This document shows positions 17,405 to 27,335 of a stretch of 64,000 bases of DNA, in pieces. The notes beneath the pieces were generated by a model, which was given only the letters and a program-made list of their open reading frames with translations, made no database searches and was not told the origin of the DNA. The position numbers were made by a program, and so were the translations under genes. The first letter of the stretch is position 1, and the number at the start of each line of letters is the position of its first letter. Location: NCBI RefSeq assembly GCF_900186835.1, contig NZ_LT906448.1, positions 1-64,000 on the forward strand, given 5' to 3'. The stretch comes from Pasteurella dagmatis (GTDB taxonomy: Bacteria; Pseudomonadota; Gammaproteobacteria; Enterobacterales; Pasteurellaceae).

Positions 17405-19618
17405 ATGCAACTCATCCGTGTGGCACTAGCAGTGCCGTTATTTCGTTTTTTTGATTATCTTTTACCTACTGATTTAAAAGCTGTGATTGGTGGGCGGGTT
17501 GTTGTGCCTTTTGGAACGCAGAAAAGAGTTGCTATTGTGGTGGATTTCCCTACTGAGTCGGAGATTGACCCGAAACAGTTAAAGGCGGTTGTTGAGGTAT
17601 TAGATAACGAAAGCTTATTTAACACAGAAACTTGGAAGTTGTTGCACTGGGCTTCGAGCTATTACCAGACAGCATTAGGTGAAGTGTTGTTTCAAGCGTT
17701 ACCAGTGAAATTGCGTCAGGGGGAAAGTGCGGTAGAAAAAAGTAAAATTTTTTGGAAATTGACCGCACTTGGTGAGCAAGCATTTGCTCAACAGTTTGAA
17801 ACAGGCGAATTTAAACACGCTAAGAAACAACTTGAAGTGCTCCATACTCTTTTACAAATGCCTTTAGAAAAGGGCAATAATCCTTTTAGTGCTGCAATTT
17901 TTTCTACTCTTAAACAAAAAGCTTTTATTGATGAAGTGGAAGTTGCACCAATTGCACAAATGTGGCTGGAAAGTTTAGGGGATTTGCCAATCACGAATGC
18001 TGAAAATCGTTTAACGTTTAATAAACAGCAGGCATTAGCGTTTAGCCAGCTAACATTTCAGCAGGGTTTTTCTGCTTGGCTGTTAGATGGTGTAACGGGA
18101 TCTGGTAAGACCGAAATTTATTTGCAGTTTATTGAAGAAGTATTGAAAAAAGGTCAGCAAGTGTTGGTTCTGGTGCCTGAAATAGGTTTAACTCCTCAGA
18201 CAGTACAGCGTTTTCGCATGCGTTTTAATGTGGTGATTGATGTGTTACATTCCAACGTGAATGACACTCAACGATTAAATGTATGGCAACGAGCAAGAAC
18301 GGGTCAGAGTGCGATCGTTATCGGAACAAGATCAGCCCTGTTTACGCAATTTTCAGATCTTGGCTTAATTGTGATTGATGAAGAGCACGATGCCTCATTT
18401 AAACAGCAAGATAGTTTCCGTTATCACGCGCGTGATCTGTCATTGGTGTTGGCAAAACAATTGAATATTCCGGTTTTAATGGGATCGGCTACGCCAAGTT
18501 TGGAAAGTCTTAATAATGTCAAAAATGGTAAATATCGCCATATTGTCTTATCAAAAAGAGCGGGAAATTCGACCGCACTTCGCCATTCTGTGATTGATTT
18601 AAAACAGCAAACCGTACACAACGGCTTGTCAGAACGTTTGTTGAAACAAATGGAAGTGCATTTGCAAAAAGGCAATCAGGTTTTACTGTTTTTAAATCGT
18701 CGTGGGTTTGCGCCTGTAATGTTATGCCACGAATGTGGGTGGATGGCGGAATGTCATCACTGCGAAAAGCCTTATACCTATCATCAACATCAACGTGCTT
18801 TACGTTGTCATCATTGTGCTTCTCAAAAGCCAATTCCTATGCAATGTGGACATTGTGGATCTACGCATTTAATTACGACGGGGCTGGGTACAGAGCAGTT
18901 AGAACAGACATTGGCAGAGTATTTTCCACAGTACCAAATTACACGAATTGACCGCGACAGTACAGCAAGTAAAGGTAAGTTAGAGAGATATTTATCAGAT
19001 ATTCAGCAAGGTAAAAGCCAGATTTTAATTGGTACGCAAATGTTGGCGAAAGGTCACCATTTCCCTGATGTGACATTAGTGGCGTTGGTGAATGTGGATA
19101 GTGCATTGTTTTCCGTTGATTTCCGTGCAGAAGAGCGTTTAGCACAGTTGTATGTGCAGGTGGCTGGTAGAGCAGGAAGAATGGAAAAGCAAGGCGAAGT
19201 AGTGTTACAAACGCATTATCCTGATCACCCGCTTTTACAAACTTTACTCATACAAGGCTACGACAAATTTGCGGAGCAAGCCTTGCAACTTCGACAGAAT
19301 ATGGGGCTACCGCCTTTTAGTGCACAGGCGTTGTTTAAGGCACAAAGCCGATATTCTGAAGAAGCAGAACAACAGTTACAGAAAATTGCAGATTATTTTT
19401 ACCAATGGAATGCGACAACCAATAATCAATTGCAGATTTTAGGGCCGATTACTGCACCGTTTAGTAAAAAAGCAGGACAGTTCCGTTGGCAATTGTTATT
19501 ACAACATCCTTCACGAATGTTGTTACAACAAGCCTTAGCACAATTTCAACAAGCGAATATTGTGACCTCAAGCAAAGTGCGGTGTGTTTTAGATGTGGAT
19601 CCAATCGATTTAAGTTAG
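17405..19618 (+). CDS. priA: Primosomal replication restart helicase PriA
   Basis: PriA recognises stalled or repaired forks and reloads DnaB; it is a 3'-5' superfamily 2 helicase. The 737-residue protein has the N-terminal 3'-OH-binding domain (RVALAVPLFRFFDYLLP), Walker A GVTGSGKTE near residue 230, the DEEH box VIDEEHDASF near residue 325, and an internal zinc-binding insert with eight cysteines in four CxxC-like pairs (about residues 440-490). A terminal domain with QVAGRAGR motif VI is intact. Three uptake sequences lie within or near it. Confidence 0.97.
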   Translation: MQLIRVALAVPLFRFFDYLLPTDLKAVIGGRVVVPFGTQKRVAIVVDFPTESEIDPKQLKAVVEVLDNESLFNTETWKLLHWASSYYQTALGEVLFQALPVKLRQGESAVEKSKIFWKLTALGEQAFAQQFETGEFKHAKKQLEVLHTLLQMPLEKGNNPFSAAIFSTLKQKAFIDEVEVAPIAQMWLESLGDLPITNAENRLTFNKQQALAFSQLTFQQGFSAWLLDGVTGSGKTEIYLQFIEEVLKKGQQVLVLVPEIGLTPQTVQRFRMRFNVVIDVLHSNVNDTQRLNVWQRARTGQSAIVIGTRSALFTQFSDLGLIVIDEEHDASFKQQDSFRYHARDLSLVLAKQLNIPVLMGSATPSLESLNNVKNGKYRHIVLSKRAGNSTALRHSVIDLKQQTVHNGLSERLLKQMEVHLQKGNQVLLFLNRRGFAPVMLCHECGWMAECHHCEKPYTYHQHQRALRCHHCASQKPIPMQCGHCGSTHLITTGLGTEQLEQTLAEYFPQYQITRIDRDSTASKGKLERYLSDIQQGKSQILIGTQMLAKGHHFPDVTLVALVNVDSALFSVDFRAEERLAQLYVQVAGRAGRMEKQGEVVLQTHYPDHPLLQTLLIQGYDKFAEQALQLRQNMGLPPFSAQALFKAQSRYSEEAEQQLQKIADYFYQWNATTNNQLQILGPITAPFSKKAGQFRWQLLLQHPSRMLLQQALAQFQQANIVTSSKVRCVLDVDPIDLS

Positions 19619-19690
19619 CTTAATTTGAGTTAAAAAGGATTTTTCAGTAAAATTGTTCAGATTTTTTGATTATTTTGAAAAGGTAATATC

Positions 19691-20533
19691 GTGGCAAGAC
19701 GCAATCATCCCGCAAGAGGCGGTAGTAAAAAGAAGAAAGGAACAAGTAAAACAGTGCTATTTTTAATTGCAGGTGCTGTGATTGTTGTTTTTGCTTTGGT
19801 GTTATTTTTTATGAAAGAAAAAGCACCAGAAGTCGTTGTTCCTAAGGTAGAGAAAACAGCACCGAAAAGCGTATTACCAAATCGTCCAGAAGAAGTGTGG
19901 AGTTATATTCAGGCTTTAGAAACTCGCACGGTACCAGTAGATGATAATGCAAAAAATTTAGATAAAAATATGCGCTTAACCGAAGAACAAAAGAAAATTT
20001 TGTTAGCAATGGAAAAAGAGCAAAAAGAAGCAGAACAAGCGCGCTTGAAACAACAGGAAGAACGTCAGAAAGCAGAAGAAATGGCGAAGAAAGAAGCCGC
20101 ACTTTCTACACCTAAAGCTCCTGAAACACCAAAACAAACTAAACCACAAAATACACCGGCAACGGTTGTCGAAGCGAAAGCAAGCGAGTCGAAAAAAGTG
20201 GACATTGTAAAAGAAGTGCCAAAAACAGAAACGCCAAAAGCAGAAGTCGTGAAAAAAGTGGAAAAGCCGGTAGAGAAACCTGCTGAAAATCCAGCGCCAA
20301 TAAAAACGACAACGAACGGAAGACAATATGGTTTGCAATGTGGTGCGTTTAAAAATAAAGCGCAAGCTGATAATTTACAAGCACGCCTTGCTTTAACGGG
20401 CTTAAATGCTCGAGTCAATTCAAGTGCCGAATGGAACCGAGTTGTCGTGGGGCCTTTGGGCGATAGAGCCTCTGCGGTTCGAGCGCAAGAAAAAGCAAAA
20501 TCAGTGATAAATTGTGTTGTTATCGGCATGTAA
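19691..20533 (+). CDS. ftsN: Cell division protein FtsN
   Basis: FtsN is the late divisome protein that triggers septal peptidoglycan synthesis. The 280-residue protein has a basic cytoplasmic tail (ARRNHPARGGSKKKK), one membrane segment at about residues 21-41, a long Lys/Glu/Pro-rich periplasmic linker, and a C-terminal SPOR domain (about residues 208-280, YGLQCGAFKNKAQADNLQARL split by the usual loop) that binds denuded glycan strands. The start is GTG, with AAAAGGTAATATC upstream. priA-ftsN is the gene order also seen in E. coli. Confidence 0.93.
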   Translation: MARRNHPARGGSKKKKGTSKTVLFLIAGAVIVVFALVLFFMKEKAPEVVVPKVEKTAPKSVLPNRPEEVWSYIQALETRTVPVDDNAKNLDKNMRLTEEQKKILLAMEKEQKEAEQARLKQQEERQKAEEMAKKEAALSTPKAPETPKQTKPQNTPATVVEAKASESKKVDIVKEVPKTETPKAEVVKKVEKPVEKPAENPAPIKTTTNGRQYGLQCGAFKNKAQADNLQARLALTGLNARVNSSAEWNRVVVGPLGDRASAVRAQEKAKSVINCVVIGM

Positions 20534-20581
20534 TTAGTTAAAAAAACGTGGTGTAAAAACTGCGTTTTTTTGTTTTTGAAC

Positions 20582-20624
20582 TTGCTTAAATTTTAAAACT
20601 CTTTAAAATGAACGAACGTTCATT
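20582..20624 (+). promoter_or_regulatory. acrR-acrAB promoter with AcrR-type operator
   Basis: TTGCTT (20582-20587) and TAAAAT (20604-20609) are separated by 16 bases. An inverted repeat AATGAACG-AA-CGTTCATT (20607-20624) overlaps the -10 element. The repeat is of the kind bound by TetR-family repressors, so AcrR probably represses its own operon here. Confidence 0.65.
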
Positions 20625-20693
20625 CAGTTAGTGCATACATCATATGTGCTGATTGTTCCCTTCTAAATGTAAATCAATTGAGTGAATTTTATT

Positions 20694-21257
20694 ATGCGTC
20701 AATCTGATACAGATATGACCGAGCATATTTTTACGGCAATAGATCATCTGATGGCGAAAGATGGTTTACATAATTTGTCGATGCATAAAATTGCAAAGGC
20801 AGCCAATATTTCGCCAGGTACAATTTATATTTATTTTAAATGTAAAGAAGAATTGCTAGAACAATTTGCTCGGCAAGTATTTGCACGTTTTCAGCGTGAA
20901 TTAGAAAAGAATTATGACGAAAGTCAGTCACTTTTCGGACAATATCGTCAAATGTGGTGGAACATTTGGCATTTTTTAGGTGAAAACCCAAATATTATAT
21001 TGAATATGCATCAATATCAGTCCTTACCGGGATTTGATAAGGTGATAAGAGAGTGGGATCGTAGCCACTGGACATTATTCTGTGAAAAAGGGCAGAAACT
21101 CGGTGTGTTATGTGATTTACCAAGTAATATTCTCTTTTCTTTAGGGTTAGAAAGTGCGATGAAAATTGCGTGGAAACAAATCTATTTTAAAGAATCGTTT
21201 TCTGAAGGATTACTGGAGTCGGTAATTCAATGCTCTTGGCGAGCAATGCAAAAATAG
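20694..21257 (+). CDS. acrR: TetR family repressor AcrR
   Basis: A TetR-family regulator of the adjacent efflux genes. The N-terminal DNA-binding domain (HIFTAIDHLMAKDG, then MHKIAKAANISPGTIYIYF at about residues 30-48) is typical; the C-terminal ligand domain is diverged, as usual. I chose the ATG at 20694; an in-frame GTG four codons upstream (20682) is an alternative, and neither has a clear ribosome site. An inverted repeat operator overlaps its promoter. It is followed by acrA after 30 bases. Confidence 0.87.
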   Translation: MRQSDTDMTEHIFTAIDHLMAKDGLHNLSMHKIAKAANISPGTIYIYFKCKEELLEQFARQVFARFQRELEKNYDESQSLFGQYRQMWWNIWHFLGENPNIILNMHQYQSLPGFDKVIREWDRSHWTLFCEKGQKLGVLCDLPSNILFSLGLESAMKIAWKQIYFKESFSEGLLESVIQCSWRAMQK

Positions 21258-21287
21258 TTTATTTTTTGATATTAATGGAGTTTTTGT

Positions 21288-22499
21288 ATGAGTGGGACTC
21301 AAGCAAATCAACCTAAACGATCTCATTCGGTGATGATGAAAATCATTTTAGGGATCATTGTATTTTTATTTGCAGTGGTGATCGTTTTCAATGTGATCAA
21401 AGGGAAAATGATTGAGAAAGCCATTGCTGGAATGGGAGAAAAAATTTATCCCGTAACGGCGATGACAATTCAACCACAACAATGGACACCTGTGATTGAA
21501 ACAACGGGCTTGGTGCGACCAAATCAGGGCGCAATGTTAAGCTCGCAAACATCAGGTACTGTGAGCGAAGTGTTAGTGCAATCTGGTCAAGAAGTTAAAA
21601 AAGGTGACATCTTAGTGGTGTTAGATAGTTCAGTAGAACAATCTAACTTACGTGCGTCGCTTGCACAATTATCTTCTGTCAAAGCGACTTATCAACGCTA
21701 TTTGAATTTGTATAAAACCAAAAGCGTTTCTCAACAAGAACTAGATAACGCAAAAGCGGCTTATGAAGCATTAGAGTCTAATATCGCTGCATTAAAAGCG
21801 GGGATTGCTCGTCGCCAAATTGTTGCCCCCTTTGATGGTAAAACTGGTATTGTGAAAGTCAACGTTGGGCAATATGTAAATCCAGGTTTTGAGATTGTGC
21901 GTGTTGAAGACACAAGTAGTATGAAGATTGATTTTGCACTTTCTCAAACTCAATTAGAAAACTTATACATTGGTCAAAAAGTCACCGCAACTGCGGATGC
22001 AAGAAGTGGTGAAACCTTTGCAGCAAAAATTACAGCGATTGAGCCCGCAATCAGCTCAACAACTGGTTTAATTGATGTGCAAGCGACTTTTGATGTAGAA
22101 GATGGCCGTAAATTGTTGTCTGGAATGTTCACACGTTTGCGTGTGGCATTAGCTACAGAATATGACCAAGTTGTCGTGCCACAAGTGGCGGTTAGTTACA
22201 ATATGTATGGTGAAATTGCTTATGTATTGATACCTCTTTCAGACGAAGATCGTGAAGCATTAAGTCATCGTAAAGATTTTGACCCTAACAATTTAGACAA
22301 AACGTATCGTGCAAAACAAATCACCGTATTTACTAAAGATCGCCAAGGCATTTATGCACAGTTAAAAGGCGATGACGTGAAAGTTGGCGATAAAATTGTG
22401 ACAGGTGGTCAACAAAATTTAAGTAATGGTAGCTTAGTTATCGTGGCTGACAAAGCTGGCGTAGGTACACAACAACCTGCGAAGAAAAATAACCTATAA
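21288..22499 (+). CDS. acrA: RND efflux membrane fusion protein AcrA
   Basis: AcrA links the inner-membrane RND pump to the outer-membrane channel. The 403-residue protein has an N-terminal membrane anchor (about residues 15-36) in place of a lipoprotein signal, then the lipoyl halves (SSQTSGTVSEVLVQSGQEVKKGD and IVAPFDGKTGIVKVNVGQYV regions, each split by the helical hairpin at about residues 120-170), a beta-barrel and a membrane-proximal domain. It is in the acrR-acrA-(fRMsr)-acrB unit. No TolC gene is present nearby. Confidence 0.93.
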   Translation: MSGTQANQPKRSHSVMMKIILGIIVFLFAVVIVFNVIKGKMIEKAIAGMGEKIYPVTAMTIQPQQWTPVIETTGLVRPNQGAMLSSQTSGTVSEVLVQSGQEVKKGDILVVLDSSVEQSNLRASLAQLSSVKATYQRYLNLYKTKSVSQQELDNAKAAYEALESNIAALKAGIARRQIVAPFDGKTGIVKVNVGQYVNPGFEIVRVEDTSSMKIDFALSQTQLENLYIGQKVTATADARSGETFAAKITAIEPAISSTTGLIDVQATFDVEDGRKLLSGMFTRLRVALATEYDQVVVPQVAVSYNMYGEIAYVLIPLSDEDREALSHRKDFDPNNLDKTYRAKQITVFTKDRQGIYAQLKGDDVKVGDKIVTGGQQNLSNGSLVIVADKAGVGTQQPAKKNNL

Positions 22500-22526
22500 A
22501 GTGCGGTAGAAAATAGGAAAGATTTT

Positions 22527-22958
22527 ATGAATTATTCATTATTACTCAAACAATTAGAGCAAATTTTAGAGACTGAAACTTATATTATTTCAAGAATGGC
22601 AAACACCTCCGCATTTATTTATGAACATATGCCAGACTTGAACTGGGTTGGCTTTTATATTGTGAAAGACGGCGTGTTAAAAGTAGGTCCATTCCAAGGG
22701 AAAGTGGCTTGTTCAGATATCGGCTTTGGCAAAGGCGTGTGTGGCTATACGTGGAAAACTGGCACAACAACGGTGGTGGAAGATGTGCATCAATTTGATG
22801 GGCATATTGCTTGTGATAGCGCATCACAGTCAGAAGTTGTTGTTCCGATTTTTAAAGACGGTGAAATGATTGCAGAGTTAGATGTAGATTCACCTCGTTT
22901 AGCGCGTTTTTCAGCGGAAGATGTAGAATTTTTAGAAAAATGTGCCGCACTTATCTGA
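22527..22958 (+). CDS. msrC: Free methionine-R-sulfoxide reductase (GAF type)
   Basis: fRMsr (YebR/MsrC) reduces free methionine-R-sulfoxide with thioredoxin. The 143-residue GAF-domain protein keeps the three catalytic-site cysteines in VACSDIG, GVCGYTW and GHIACDSAS, and SEVVVPIF. It is about 20 residues shorter at the C-terminus than E. coli MsrC as I remember it. It sits between acrA and acrB in the same direction with short gaps (27 and 21 bases), so it is cotranscribed with the efflux genes. An uptake sequence lies just before it and an imperfect one at its 3' end, consistent with insertion by transformation. Confidence 0.88.
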   Translation: MNYSLLLKQLEQILETETYIISRMANTSAFIYEHMPDLNWVGFYIVKDGVLKVGPFQGKVACSDIGFGKGVCGYTWKTGTTTVVEDVHQFDGHIACDSASQSEVVVPIFKDGEMIAELDVDSPRLARFSAEDVEFLEKCAALI

Positions 22959-22979
22959 ATGAAAAAGTAGGAAACTAAA

Positions 22980-25900
22980 ATGCGATTTACCGATATTTTT
23001 ATTCGACGTCCTGTCTTGGCGGTGTCAATTAGCTTGTTAATCATTATTCTTGGTTTACAAGCTATTGCTAAGCTTGCAGTACGAGAATATCCAAAAATGA
23101 CAACGACGGTAATCAATGTCTCGACGATTTATCCCGGCGCAGATGCAAGTTTAATTCAAGCGTTCGTAACGTCGAAATTAGAAGAGGCAGTTGCTCAAGC
23201 GGATAATATTGATTATTTGTCATCGAAAAGTTTGCCAAATAGTTCGTTAATTACGATCAAAATGAAATTGAATACGGATCCTAATGCGGCATTGGCAGAT
23301 GTGTTAGCCAAAGTAAACTCTGTGCGTTCTCAGCTACCTAGAGGGATAGATGATCCTGTAATTACTTCATCAACCGGTGGTACGGGTATGATGTATATCC
23401 AATTTAGCTCGGCGAAATTGGATGCAAGTCAAGTTACTGATTATATTGAGCGTGTGATTAAGCCACAATTCTTTACGGTAGAAGGTGTGGCAGAGGTGCA
23501 AATATTTGGTGCGTCTGATTATGCGTTACGTATTTGGTTAGATCCAGCCAAAATGGCATCACAGAACTTATCCGCAATGGCTGTGAGAAGTGCATTGTCA
23601 TCGAATAACGTACAAACTGCGGCAGGTAATGACAATGGTTTTTATGTTACTTATAAAAATAAAGTGGAAACCACAACAAAATCTGTTGAAGAATTGGGTA
23701 ATTTAGTGATTTCATCGAAAGGCAATAAGCTGGTACGTTTACGTGATATTGCCGAAGTGGAATTAAATAAATCCAGTGATAGTACTCGAGCAGTTGCCAA
23801 TGGCTTGGAATCTGTAGTGCTTGCAATTAACCCAACTTCGTCAGCAAACCCATTGGTAGTAGCCGAAAATGTTCGCCCCTTGTATGAGCAAATTAAGCGT
23901 AATTTGCCAGACAGTATGAGCGCAGAAATTCTGTATGATACCACAATTGCGATTAATAATTCGATTGATGAAGTAGTGAAAACCATTCTAGAAGCAACCA
24001 TCATCGTATTGGTAGTAATCACTTTATTTATCGGATCATTGCGAGCGATTTTAATTCCAGTAATTACAATTCCTATCTCGTTAATTGGGGTAATAATGCT
24101 ATTACAAGCGTTTGATTTCTCCATTAACTTAATGACCTTGCTAGCATTGATTTTAGCGATTGGCTTGGTGGTAGACGATGCGATAGTTGTACTTGAAAAC
24201 GTTGATCGCCACATTAAACTCGGTGAAACACCATTCCGAGCAGCAATTATTGGTACACGAGAAATTGCAGTACCTGTTATCTCAATGACAATCGCATTGA
24301 TGGCGGTATATTCACCGATGGCATTGATGGATGGTATTACAGGTTCATTATTTAAAGAATTTGCTTTAACACTTGCAGGTGCAGTGTTTATTTCAGGTGT
24401 GGTGGCATTAACACTTTCACCAATGATGAGTAGTACTTTATTAAAACCGCATACTGATCCAAGTAAATTAGAAAAATGTATCGAGCATATGTTGACCAAA
24501 ATGAATAATGGTTATAACTATGCGTTAAATCTAGTGATGGCTAGCCGCAAATGTATGTTGGCATTTGCTGCAATCATCTTTGCAACTTTACCGTTCTTAT
24601 TTAATTCTCTGGCTCATGAATTAACGCCAGCAGAAGATAGAGGCGCATTTATGGTGGTCGGTCGTGGGCCTTCAAACGTGAATGTGGACTATGTTCAAGA
24701 GGGAATGCGTGAGTTCGAACAGATTTTAAAAAATACGCCAGAAGTGGATTTTTCAATGGTGATTTCTGGTGCAATGGGTAGCAACCAATCATTCAGTGTA
24801 GTGACATTAAAAGATTGGAGCGAGCGTGATCGCAAACAATCAGAAATTCTGAATGAGCTTAACAAAAAAGCGGCGCATATCCCAGAAATTGCTCTTACTG
24901 GTTTTAACTTCCCAGAAATTAATACCGGTGAGCAAGGACCTCCAATTGGTTTTGTAATCAGTACAGCCAATGACTATAAAGACTTAGCCAATGTTGCAGG
25001 CGAGTTTTTAGATAAAATGAAAAAATCAGGTAACTTCGTTTATACTGCATTGGATTTAAAATTTGATACAGCACAAATGCGTATCAAAATAGATAAAGAA
25101 AAAGCGGGGACTTATGGTGTCACAATGCAGCAAATTAGTGCAACATTAGGTAGTTTCTTATCTGCGGCGACGATTGAACGTGTAGATATTGATGGTCGTG
25201 CGTACCGCATTATTATGCAAGTAAAACGTGACCAGCGTTTATCGCCAGAAAGCTTGAATAATTACTATGTGACAGCAAGTAATGGTAAATCTGTGCCATT
25301 AAGTAGCTTTTTAACTGTAACGTTAGAACCACAACCAACTTCATTACCTCGTTTTAGTCAGTTAAACTCGGCGGTAATTAGTGCGGTGCCTTTACCAACG
25401 AAAAGTATCGGTGAAGCGGTTGAATGGTTGAAAGCGGCTGCGCAAGAAAATTTACCGCAAGGTTATAACTATGACTTTACAAGCCAGGCTCGACAGTTAG
25501 AACAAGAAGGCAATGCTTTAGCATTTACTTTCGTGTTAGCAGTCATCATCATTTTCTTAGTGTTAGCGATTCAATTTGAATCAATTCGGGATCCACTTGT
25601 GATTATGATTTCTGTACCGTTGGCAGTCAGTGGTGCATTATTGACGCTCAACATTCTGAGCAATACAGTTCCGGGTCTTTTAAGGGCGTTTGGTATCGTG
25701 ATGAGCTTCCCTGGCACAACCTTGAATATTTATTCTCAGGTTGGTTTAATTACTCTTGTGGGCTTAATTACTAAACATGGTATCTTGATGTGTGAAGTAG
25801 CAAAAGAGCAACAATTGCATTACGGCAAAAATCGTACCGAAGCAATTATGGAAGCAGCGAAGGTGCGTTTACGTCCAATCCTTATGACAACAGCTGCGAT

Positions 25901-26114
25901 GGTGGCGGGTGTAATCCCATTATTATATGCAACAGGTGCAGGTGGTGTTTCACGTTTTAGTATCGGGATTGTGATTGCTTCTGGTTTAACCATTGGTACG
26001 CTATTTACCTTGTTCGTTTTACCAGTGATTTATAGCTATATTGCAACTGAACATAAACTGTTGCCAGAGTTTGATGAAAGTATCAAACCATTGACGGATA
26101 ATTCTTCTCACTAA
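22980..26114 (+). CDS. acrB: RND multidrug efflux pump AcrB
   Basis: AcrB is a trimeric proton/drug antiporter. The 1044-residue protein has twelve predicted membrane segments with two large periplasmic loops, the proton-relay pair in GLVVDDAIVVLENV (TM4) and the relay Lys in LITKHGILMCEV (TM10). The N-terminus MRFTDIFIRRPVLAVS is typical of the family. It follows the fRMsr gene by 21 bases and is ended by a terminator of two inverted uptake sequences. By context it pumps detergents, dyes and antibiotics, as the H. influenzae homologue does. Confidence 0.94.
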   Translation: MRFTDIFIRRPVLAVSISLLIIILGLQAIAKLAVREYPKMTTTVINVSTIYPGADASLIQAFVTSKLEEAVAQADNIDYLSSKSLPNSSLITIKMKLNTDPNAALADVLAKVNSVRSQLPRGIDDPVITSSTGGTGMMYIQFSSAKLDASQVTDYIERVIKPQFFTVEGVAEVQIFGASDYALRIWLDPAKMASQNLSAMAVRSALSSNNVQTAAGNDNGFYVTYKNKVETTTKSVEELGNLVISSKGNKLVRLRDIAEVELNKSSDSTRAVANGLESVVLAINPTSSANPLVVAENVRPLYEQIKRNLPDSMSAEILYDTTIAINNSIDEVVKTILEATIIVLVVITLFIGSLRAILIPVITIPISLIGVIMLLQAFDFSINLMTLLALILAIGLVVDDAIVVLENVDRHIKLGETPFRAAIIGTREIAVPVISMTIALMAVYSPMALMDGITGSLFKEFALTLAGAVFISGVVALTLSPMMSSTLLKPHTDPSKLEKCIEHMLTKMNNGYNYALNLVMASRKCMLAFAAIIFATLPFLFNSLAHELTPAEDRGAFMVVGRGPSNVNVDYVQEGMREFEQILKNTPEVDFSMVISGAMGSNQSFSVVTLKDWSERDRKQSEILNELNKKAAHIPEIALTGFNFPEINTGEQGPPIGFVISTANDYKDLANVAGEFLDKMKKSGNFVYTALDLKFDTAQMRIKIDKEKAGTYGVTMQQISATLGSFLSAATIERVDIDGRAYRIIMQVKRDQRLSPESLNNYYVTASNGKSVPLSSFLTVTLEPQPTSLPRFSQLNSAVISAVPLPTKSIGEAVEWLKAAAQENLPQGYNYDFTSQARQLEQEGNALAFTFVLAVIIIFLVLAIQFESIRDPLVIMISVPLAVSGALLTLNILSNTVPGLLRAFGIVMSFPGTTLNIYSQVGLITLVGLITKHGILMCEVAKEQQLHYGKNRTEAIMEAAKVRLRPILMTTAAMVAGVIPLLYATGAGGVSRFSIGIVIASGLTIGTLFTLFVLPVIYSYIATEHKLLPEFDESIKPLTDNSSH

Positions 26115-26131
26115 GCTTGAGAAAACTTGAT

Positions 26132-26172
26132 AAAAAAAGACCGCACTTTTAAACGAAGTGCGGTCTTTTTTT
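26132..26172. terminator. Bidirectional terminator from two inverted uptake sequences
   Basis: ACCGCACTT (26140-26148) and AAGTGCGGT (26156-26164) pair, flanked by A and T runs of seven on the two sides. It lies between the convergent acrB and perM genes and can end transcription from either side. Confidence 0.9.
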
Positions 26173-26188
26173 ATGATCTTTTTTATCG

Positions 26189-27256
26189 CTATGCGTGTGG
26201 TGTTTGTTCTGATGAAGGCCATGCATTCACAACGGCTTTCACTAATGTTGCTAATGGAATCGCAAAGAACACGCCCCAGAAACCCCATAAACCACCGAAA
26301 ATTAAAACCGCAATAATAATGACAAGCGGATGTAAGTTTACAGCCTCTGAGAATAAGAACGGCACTAATAAATTACCGTCTAAAAGCTGACTCACAATAT
26401 AAGCAATAAGGATATACCAAAATGTTGGGCTAATACCAAATTGCGCTGCAGCCACTAACGCTACTGGAATAGTCACTAACACCGCACCGATATAAGGCAC
26501 AAGCACAGATAAGCCCACAGCAACCGCTAATAACAAGGAATAATTCAAACCAAAGAACAAGAAAATTGCATAAGTTACTGCGGTTACAATGATAATTTCA
26601 AATAATTTTCCACGAATATAGTTAGCAATTTGTTGTTGCATTTCTTGCCAAACGTTAGAGGCAAGGGTGCGGTTTTTCGGTAGGAAACGGCTTACGCCAG
26701 TCATCAATTCTTTTTTGTCTTTTAATAAAAAGAACACCATTAACGGCACTAAGAAAGCATAAATGCCAAGTGTCACCAAACTTAATAACGAGGTAAGAGA
26801 GAATTTTAATGCAGACTCACCGAAGCCAAGAATTTTGGCTTTCACAGAGTTGAGTACAGAATCAATAGTTTGATAATCCACAAGTTCAGGATAATGCTCA
26901 GGCAAAGAAAGTAACCACACGTTAATCGTATTGAACATATGCGGAAGATCACTGACTAAGTTAACAGTTTGTGTCCAAAGTGTTGGAATAAGCACAAGCA
27001 CAATCACTAAAATCAAGCTAAGAAAACCGCCAAAAATCAGTGCGGTTGATAATAAACGTGGGAATTTAAGTTTATCGGTCAGAAAACGAATTGGCCATTC
27101 TAAAAGGTACGCCAACACAATTGCAATCAGTAACGGTGCGATTAAATGACTGAAAAAATAAATAGAAATAAAACCAAATAACAAGATAGCAAACAACCCC
27201 ATCGCCTGCGGATCGCTAAAACGGTTGTTATACCAACTTTTTAACATTTCGATCAT
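26189..27256 (-). CDS. perM: PerM / AI-2E family transporter
   Basis: A 355-residue polytopic protein of the AI-2E transporter (UPF0118) family: N-terminal [28 protein letters not shown], central coiled-coil-like soluble region, and [29 protein letters not shown] near the C-terminus (both split over membrane segments). PerM of E. coli is a member without a settled role; some relatives export autoinducer-2 or act in sodium/proton exchange. The pairing with the ArsC-like gene is also seen in E. coli (yfgO-yfgD). It diverges from that gene. Confidence 0.88.
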   Translation of the reverse strand: MIEMLKSWYNNRFSDPQAMGLFAILLFGFISIYFFSHLIAPLLIAIVLAYLLEWPIRFLTDKLKFPRLLSTALIFGGFLSLILVIVLVLIPTLWTQTVNLVSDLPHMFNTINVWLLSLPEHYPELVDYQTIDSVLNSVKAKILGFGESALKFSLTSLLSLVTLGIYAFLVPLMVFFLLKDKKELMTGVSRFLPKNRTLASNVWQEMQQQIANYIRGKLFEIIIVTAVTYAIFLFFGLNYSLLLAVAVGLSVLVPYIGAVLVTIPVALVAAAQFGISPTFWYILIAYIVSQLLDGNLLVPFLFSEAVNLHPLVIIIAVLIFGGLWGFWGVFFAIPLATLVKAVVNAWPSSEQTPHA

Positions 27257-27335
27257 AATATTCCCTTAAGGTAAGCATTTTGAGCGATTATAAGTTAAAA
27301 TCTAACGAGATCATATTATTAAGCGAGGAAATTCT

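Noticed and set aside
20003-20529. Two long minus-strand frames opposite ftsN
   Set aside because: They mirror the Lys/Glu/Ala-rich ftsN linker; protein composition is Phe/Cys-rich and implausible.
23651-24499. 282-codon minus-strand frame opposite acrB
   Set aside because: It lies wholly within acrB, has no family features and no ribosome site; a shadow frame.
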